A stretch of DNA of 64,000 nucleotides, taken from positions 74,088 to 138,087 of the forward strand of contig JBHEKY010000027.1 in the NCBI GenBank assembly GCA_041859095.1, given 5' to 3'. Each line of letters begins with the position of its first letter. Position 1 is the first letter of the stretch. The translations under genes and the position numbers were made by a program. This document shows positions 61,702-64,000 of the stretch, in pieces. The DNA is from UBA1422 sp041859095. Lineage in GTDB: Bacteria; Bacillota; Clostridia; Peptostreptococcales; Anaerovoracaceae. The notes under the pieces are model-generated. The model searched no databases. It was not told where the DNA came from and saw only the letters and a program-made list of their open reading frames with translations.

Positions 61702-63765
61702 ATGCCAAGAAATTTTCCCCTGGAAAAAACTCGAAACATCGGTATCATGGCACACATTGATGCCGGCAAAACAACGGTAACAGAACGAATTCTGTTTTAT
61801 ACCGGACGATCTCACAAAATGGGAGAAGTCCACGAAGGAGCAGCCACCATGGACTGGATGGAGCAGGAGCAGGAACGTGGTATCACCATTACCTCTGCTG
61901 CGACCACCGCTCAGTGGAAAGATACTCGCATTAACATCATCGACACCCCGGGACACGTGGACTTTACCGTTGAGGTAGAACGTTCGCTTCGTGTTTTGGA
62001 TGGCGCGGTGGCTGTTATGTGTGCCAAAGGAGGGGTTGAACCCCAATCTGAAACCGTATGGCGACAAGCCGAAAAATATGAAGTGCCCCGAATGATTTTT
62101 GTCAATAAGATGGACATCATGGGTGCGGACTTTTTCCGTGTCGTCGAGATGGTCAAAGACAGGCTCAAGGCGAACGCCGTGCCGATTCAGATCCCCATTG
62201 GCGCTGAGGAACATTTCCTTGGAGTTGTTGACCTGATAGAAATGAAGGCTGCAGTCTATAAGGATAAGCTGGGAGAAGAATACGAAATCGAAGAAATCCC
62301 TGCAAACCTAAAAGAGCTTGCAACCGAATGGCGGGCAAAACTAGTTGAGGCCGTCTCAGAAGGCGACGAAGAACTTTTGATGAAGTATTTGGAAGGAATT
62401 GAACCTTCCAACGAGGAAATTACACAGACCGTCCGCAAAATGACCATTGCTGGAACCATGGTACCGGTAGCCTGCGGATCGGCCTACAAAAATAAGGGTG
62501 TCCAGTTATTACTGGATGCTGTCGTGGCATACTTGCCGTCACCGCTTGATATCCATGCCATCAAGGGAATCAATCCCGATAATGGTGAGGAAGTTCAACG
62601 ACCGGCTGACGACAAAGGACCTTTTGCCGCGTTAGCCTTCAAAATCATGGCGGACCCCTTTGTCGGGAAACTGGCATTCTTCCGAGTGTATAGCGGAACC
62701 CTAAAATCAGGCTCCTATGTATACAATTCCACCAAAGGAAAGAAGGAAAGAATCGGCAGAATCCTACAGATGCATGCCAACAAGCGAGAGGATTTAGAGG
62801 AAGTCTATTCCGGCAATATCGCCGCGGCGGTTGGGTTGAAAGACACCACCACAGGAGACACCCTCTGTGACGAGAAGCACGAAGTCATCCTGGAATCTAT
62901 GGATTTCCCAGATCCCGTCATCGAAATCGCCATTGAACCCAGAACCAAGGTAGGACAGGAAAAGATGGGACTAGCCTTATCCAAGCTGGCCGAGGAAGAT
63001 CCCACCTTCAAGACGTTTACCAATGTGGATACTGGCCAGACAATTATTGCCGGAATGGGAGAACTCCATCTGGAAATCATTGTTGACCGTCTGCTCCGGG
63101 AATTTAAGGTAGAGGCCAATGTAGGGAAACCTCAGGTTTCCTACAAAGAAACCCTATCCCAGCCTGCGGATGTAGATTACAAGTATGCGAAACAGTCTGG
63201 CGGCCACGGCCAGTACGGACATGTCAAGATTCGTGTTTTCCCAAGAGAACCGGGTGCCGGGTTCGAATTCAAGAACTCAATCATTGGCGGATCCATTCCC
63301 AAAGAATATATCCCCAAAGTTGAAGACGGAATTCGAGAAGCCCTGGAAACCGGGCCGATTGCCGGATATCAGGTTGTCGATGTGGGAGTTGAACTGTATG
63401 ATGGTTCTTACCACGAAGTAGACTCTTCAGAAATGGCCTTCAAAATTGCTGGCTCCATGGCGTTCCGTGAAGCGGCAAGAAAAGGCGCACCAAAACTGCT
63501 AGAACCAATCTTCAAGATTGAAGTCACCGTGCCTGAAGACTATATGGGCGACGTAATCGGCGACATCAGCAGCAGAAGAGGACGCATTGAAGGTTCCGAT
63601 ATGAGAATGGGCGCAGTCACCGTTCGCGGTTTCGTACCTCTCTCAGAAATGTTTGGCTATGCCACCGACCTTCGGTCCAAAACCCAAGGACGAGGCGTAT
63701 ACGTAATGCAATTTGACCATTTTGCAACGATGCCAGACAGCTTGATTGAAAAAATCAATAAATAG
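61702..63765 (+). CDS. fusA: elongation factor G
   Basis: A 687-residue translocase GTPase. G1 is AHIDAGKTTVTERIL, G2 ERGITITSA, G3 DTPGHVDF, G4 VNKMDIMG and G5 GSAYKNKG. Domains II-V follow, with GMGELHLEIIVDRL and SDMRMGAVTVRGFVPLSEMFGYATDLRSKTQGRG read as successive short motifs near the C-terminus. Length and organisation fit the main EF-G, not the tetracycline-resistance or FusB-like paralogues. AAAGGAGG precedes ATG 61702. Spacer to tuf is 136 bases and holds a degenerate repeat. Confidence 0.97.
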   Translation: MPRNFPLEKTRNIGIMAHIDAGKTTVTERILFYTGRSHKMGEVHEGAATMDWMEQEQERGITITSAATTAQWKDTRINIIDTPGHVDFTVEVERSLRVLDGAVAVMCAKGGVEPQSETVWRQAEKYEVPRMIFVNKMDIMGADFFRVVEMVKDRLKANAVPIQIPIGAEEHFLGVVDLIEMKAAVYKDKLGEEYEIEEIPANLKELATEWRAKLVEAVSEGDEELLMKYLEGIEPSNEEITQTVRKMTIAGTMVPVACGSAYKNKGVQLLLDAVVAYLPSPLDIHAIKGINPDNGEEVQRPADDKGPFAALAFKIMADPFVGKLAFFRVYSGTLKSGSYVYNSTKGKKERIGRILQMHANKREDLEEVYSGNIAAAVGLKDTTTGDTLCDEKHEVILESMDFPDPVIEIAIEPRTKVGQEKMGLALSKLAEEDPTFKTFTNVDTGQTIIAGMGELHLEIIVDRLLREFKVEANVGKPQVSYKETLSQPADVDYKYAKQSGGHGQYGHVKIRVFPREPGAGFEFKNSIIGGSIPKEYIPKVEDGIREALETGPIAGYQVVDVGVELYDGSYHEVDSSEMAFKIAGSMAFREAARKGAPKLLEPIFKIEVTVPEDYMGDVIGDISSRRGRIEGSDMRMGAVTVRGFVPLSEMFGYATDLRSKTQGRGVYVMQFDHFATMPDSLIEKINK

Positions 63766-63775
63766 TCCATTGGCT

Positions 63776-63841
63776 GTCAATTGATAGCCAACCGACCGTC
63801 AATTGACAACAAGCCGACGACCAACAGATAGCCAATCGTCG
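63776..63841. repeat. degenerate 22-bp tandem repeat between fusA and tuf
   Basis: Three adjacent 22-base units (63776-63797, 63798-63819, 63820-63841). Units 1 and 2 share GTCAATTGA and CCGAC; units 1 and 3 share GATAGCCAA. GCCGACGA (63813-63820) also pairs perfectly with TCGTCGGC (63836-63843), so the region can fold in RNA. Confidence 0.55.
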
Positions 63842-63901
63842 GCCACCAATCAATCATCAATCAACTATTATTAAAATCCATTGAATCGGAGGTTAAATAT
63901 T

Positions 63902-64000
63902 ATGGCAAAGCAAAAATTCGAAAGAAATAAGCCGCATATCAACATCGGCACCATCGGCCACGTAGACCATGGCAAGACCACATTGACAGCGGCCATTACC
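63902..64000 (+). CDS. tuf: elongation factor Tu, 5' part only
   Basis: The first 33 codons, MAKQKFERNKPHINIG then TIGHVDHGKTTLTAAIT, with the P-loop GHVDHGKT complete. The gene runs off the right edge. EF-Tu delivers aminoacyl-tRNA to the ribosome. GGAGG precedes ATG 63902. It is the fourth gene of the str operon. Confidence 0.97.
   Translation, partial: MAKQKFERNKPHINIGTIGHVDHGKTTLTAAIT

Noticed and set aside
61411..62214. A 267-codon open frame on the minus strand opposite rpsG and fusA
   Set aside because: Antisense to two essential genes, no start signals, and low-complexity Phe/Ser/His-rich translation.
63776..63841. A small CRISPR array
   Set aside because: Units are directly adjacent without spacers, only partly alike, and no cas gene is present.

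Overview
The window looks like the chromosome of an anaerobic, low-to-middle GC Firmicute of the class Clostridia. The signs are Rnf-type membrane redox machinery, a K+-type membrane pyrophosphatase, a high-molecular-weight-rubredoxin-like flavoprotein, a lone thiolase, the long Gram-positive form of ribosomal protein S12, strong AGGAGG ribosome-binding sites, frequent GTG/TTG starts, and a CIRCE element. I cannot name a genus. I saw no tRNA or rRNA genes, no insertion sequences, no CRISPR array and no prophage. Genes are packed tightly and no gene-free stretch exceeds 300 bases.

Layout. 1-983: 3' part of an rnfA-type gene and an ECF-type membrane protein. 1001-8361: patatin-like phospholipase, a radical-SAM/partner pair thought to act on DNA, a flavin reductase-rubredoxin fusion, then a probable operon of sirtuin, SurE, a cysteine hydrolase and a DUF2156 protein. 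8444-14796: thiolase, MFS transporter plus stand-alone trpB, cardiolipin synthase, M50 protease. 14835-16962: a promoter and class I cyclic-di-GMP riboswitch in front of a secreted cell-wall amidase. 17059-19730: CIRCE-controlled clpB. 19779-23543 (minus): aconitase, isocitrate dehydrogenase and a GntR/FCD regulator, with a palindrome over the promoter. 23763-27550: an unknown acidic protein, a frameshifted DUF5685 gene, a J-domain protein, a membrane protein and a secreted lytic transglycosylase-like protein. 27672-30770 (minus): NCS1 permease and hydantoinase.

30931-34189: nth, a YbaK-type deacylase, hom with a SEC-C protein, and trmL. 34231-39008: rpoN followed by gap-pgk-tpiA-secG. 39120-43212: hppA and rnr. 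43300-47626 (minus): trkA with two trkH genes, a K+ uptake locus. 47768-49194: a metallo-beta-lactamase-fold hydrolase and a HAD phosphatase. 49274-64000: the classical transcription/translation block rpmG-secE-nusG-rplKA-rplJL-rpoBC-rpsL-rpsG-fusA-tuf. It carries an L10 leader and separate promoters before rpmG, rpoB and rpsL. Tuf runs off the window.

The most interesting points are the c-di-GMP-switched amidase, the uncharacterised radical-SAM DNA pair, the DUF5685/J-domain cluster with its single-base frameshift, an Asn at the rifamycin-contact position 526 of RpoB, and a degenerate 22-bp tandem repeat between fusA and tuf. I did not find a clear-cut, wholly new multi-gene system.
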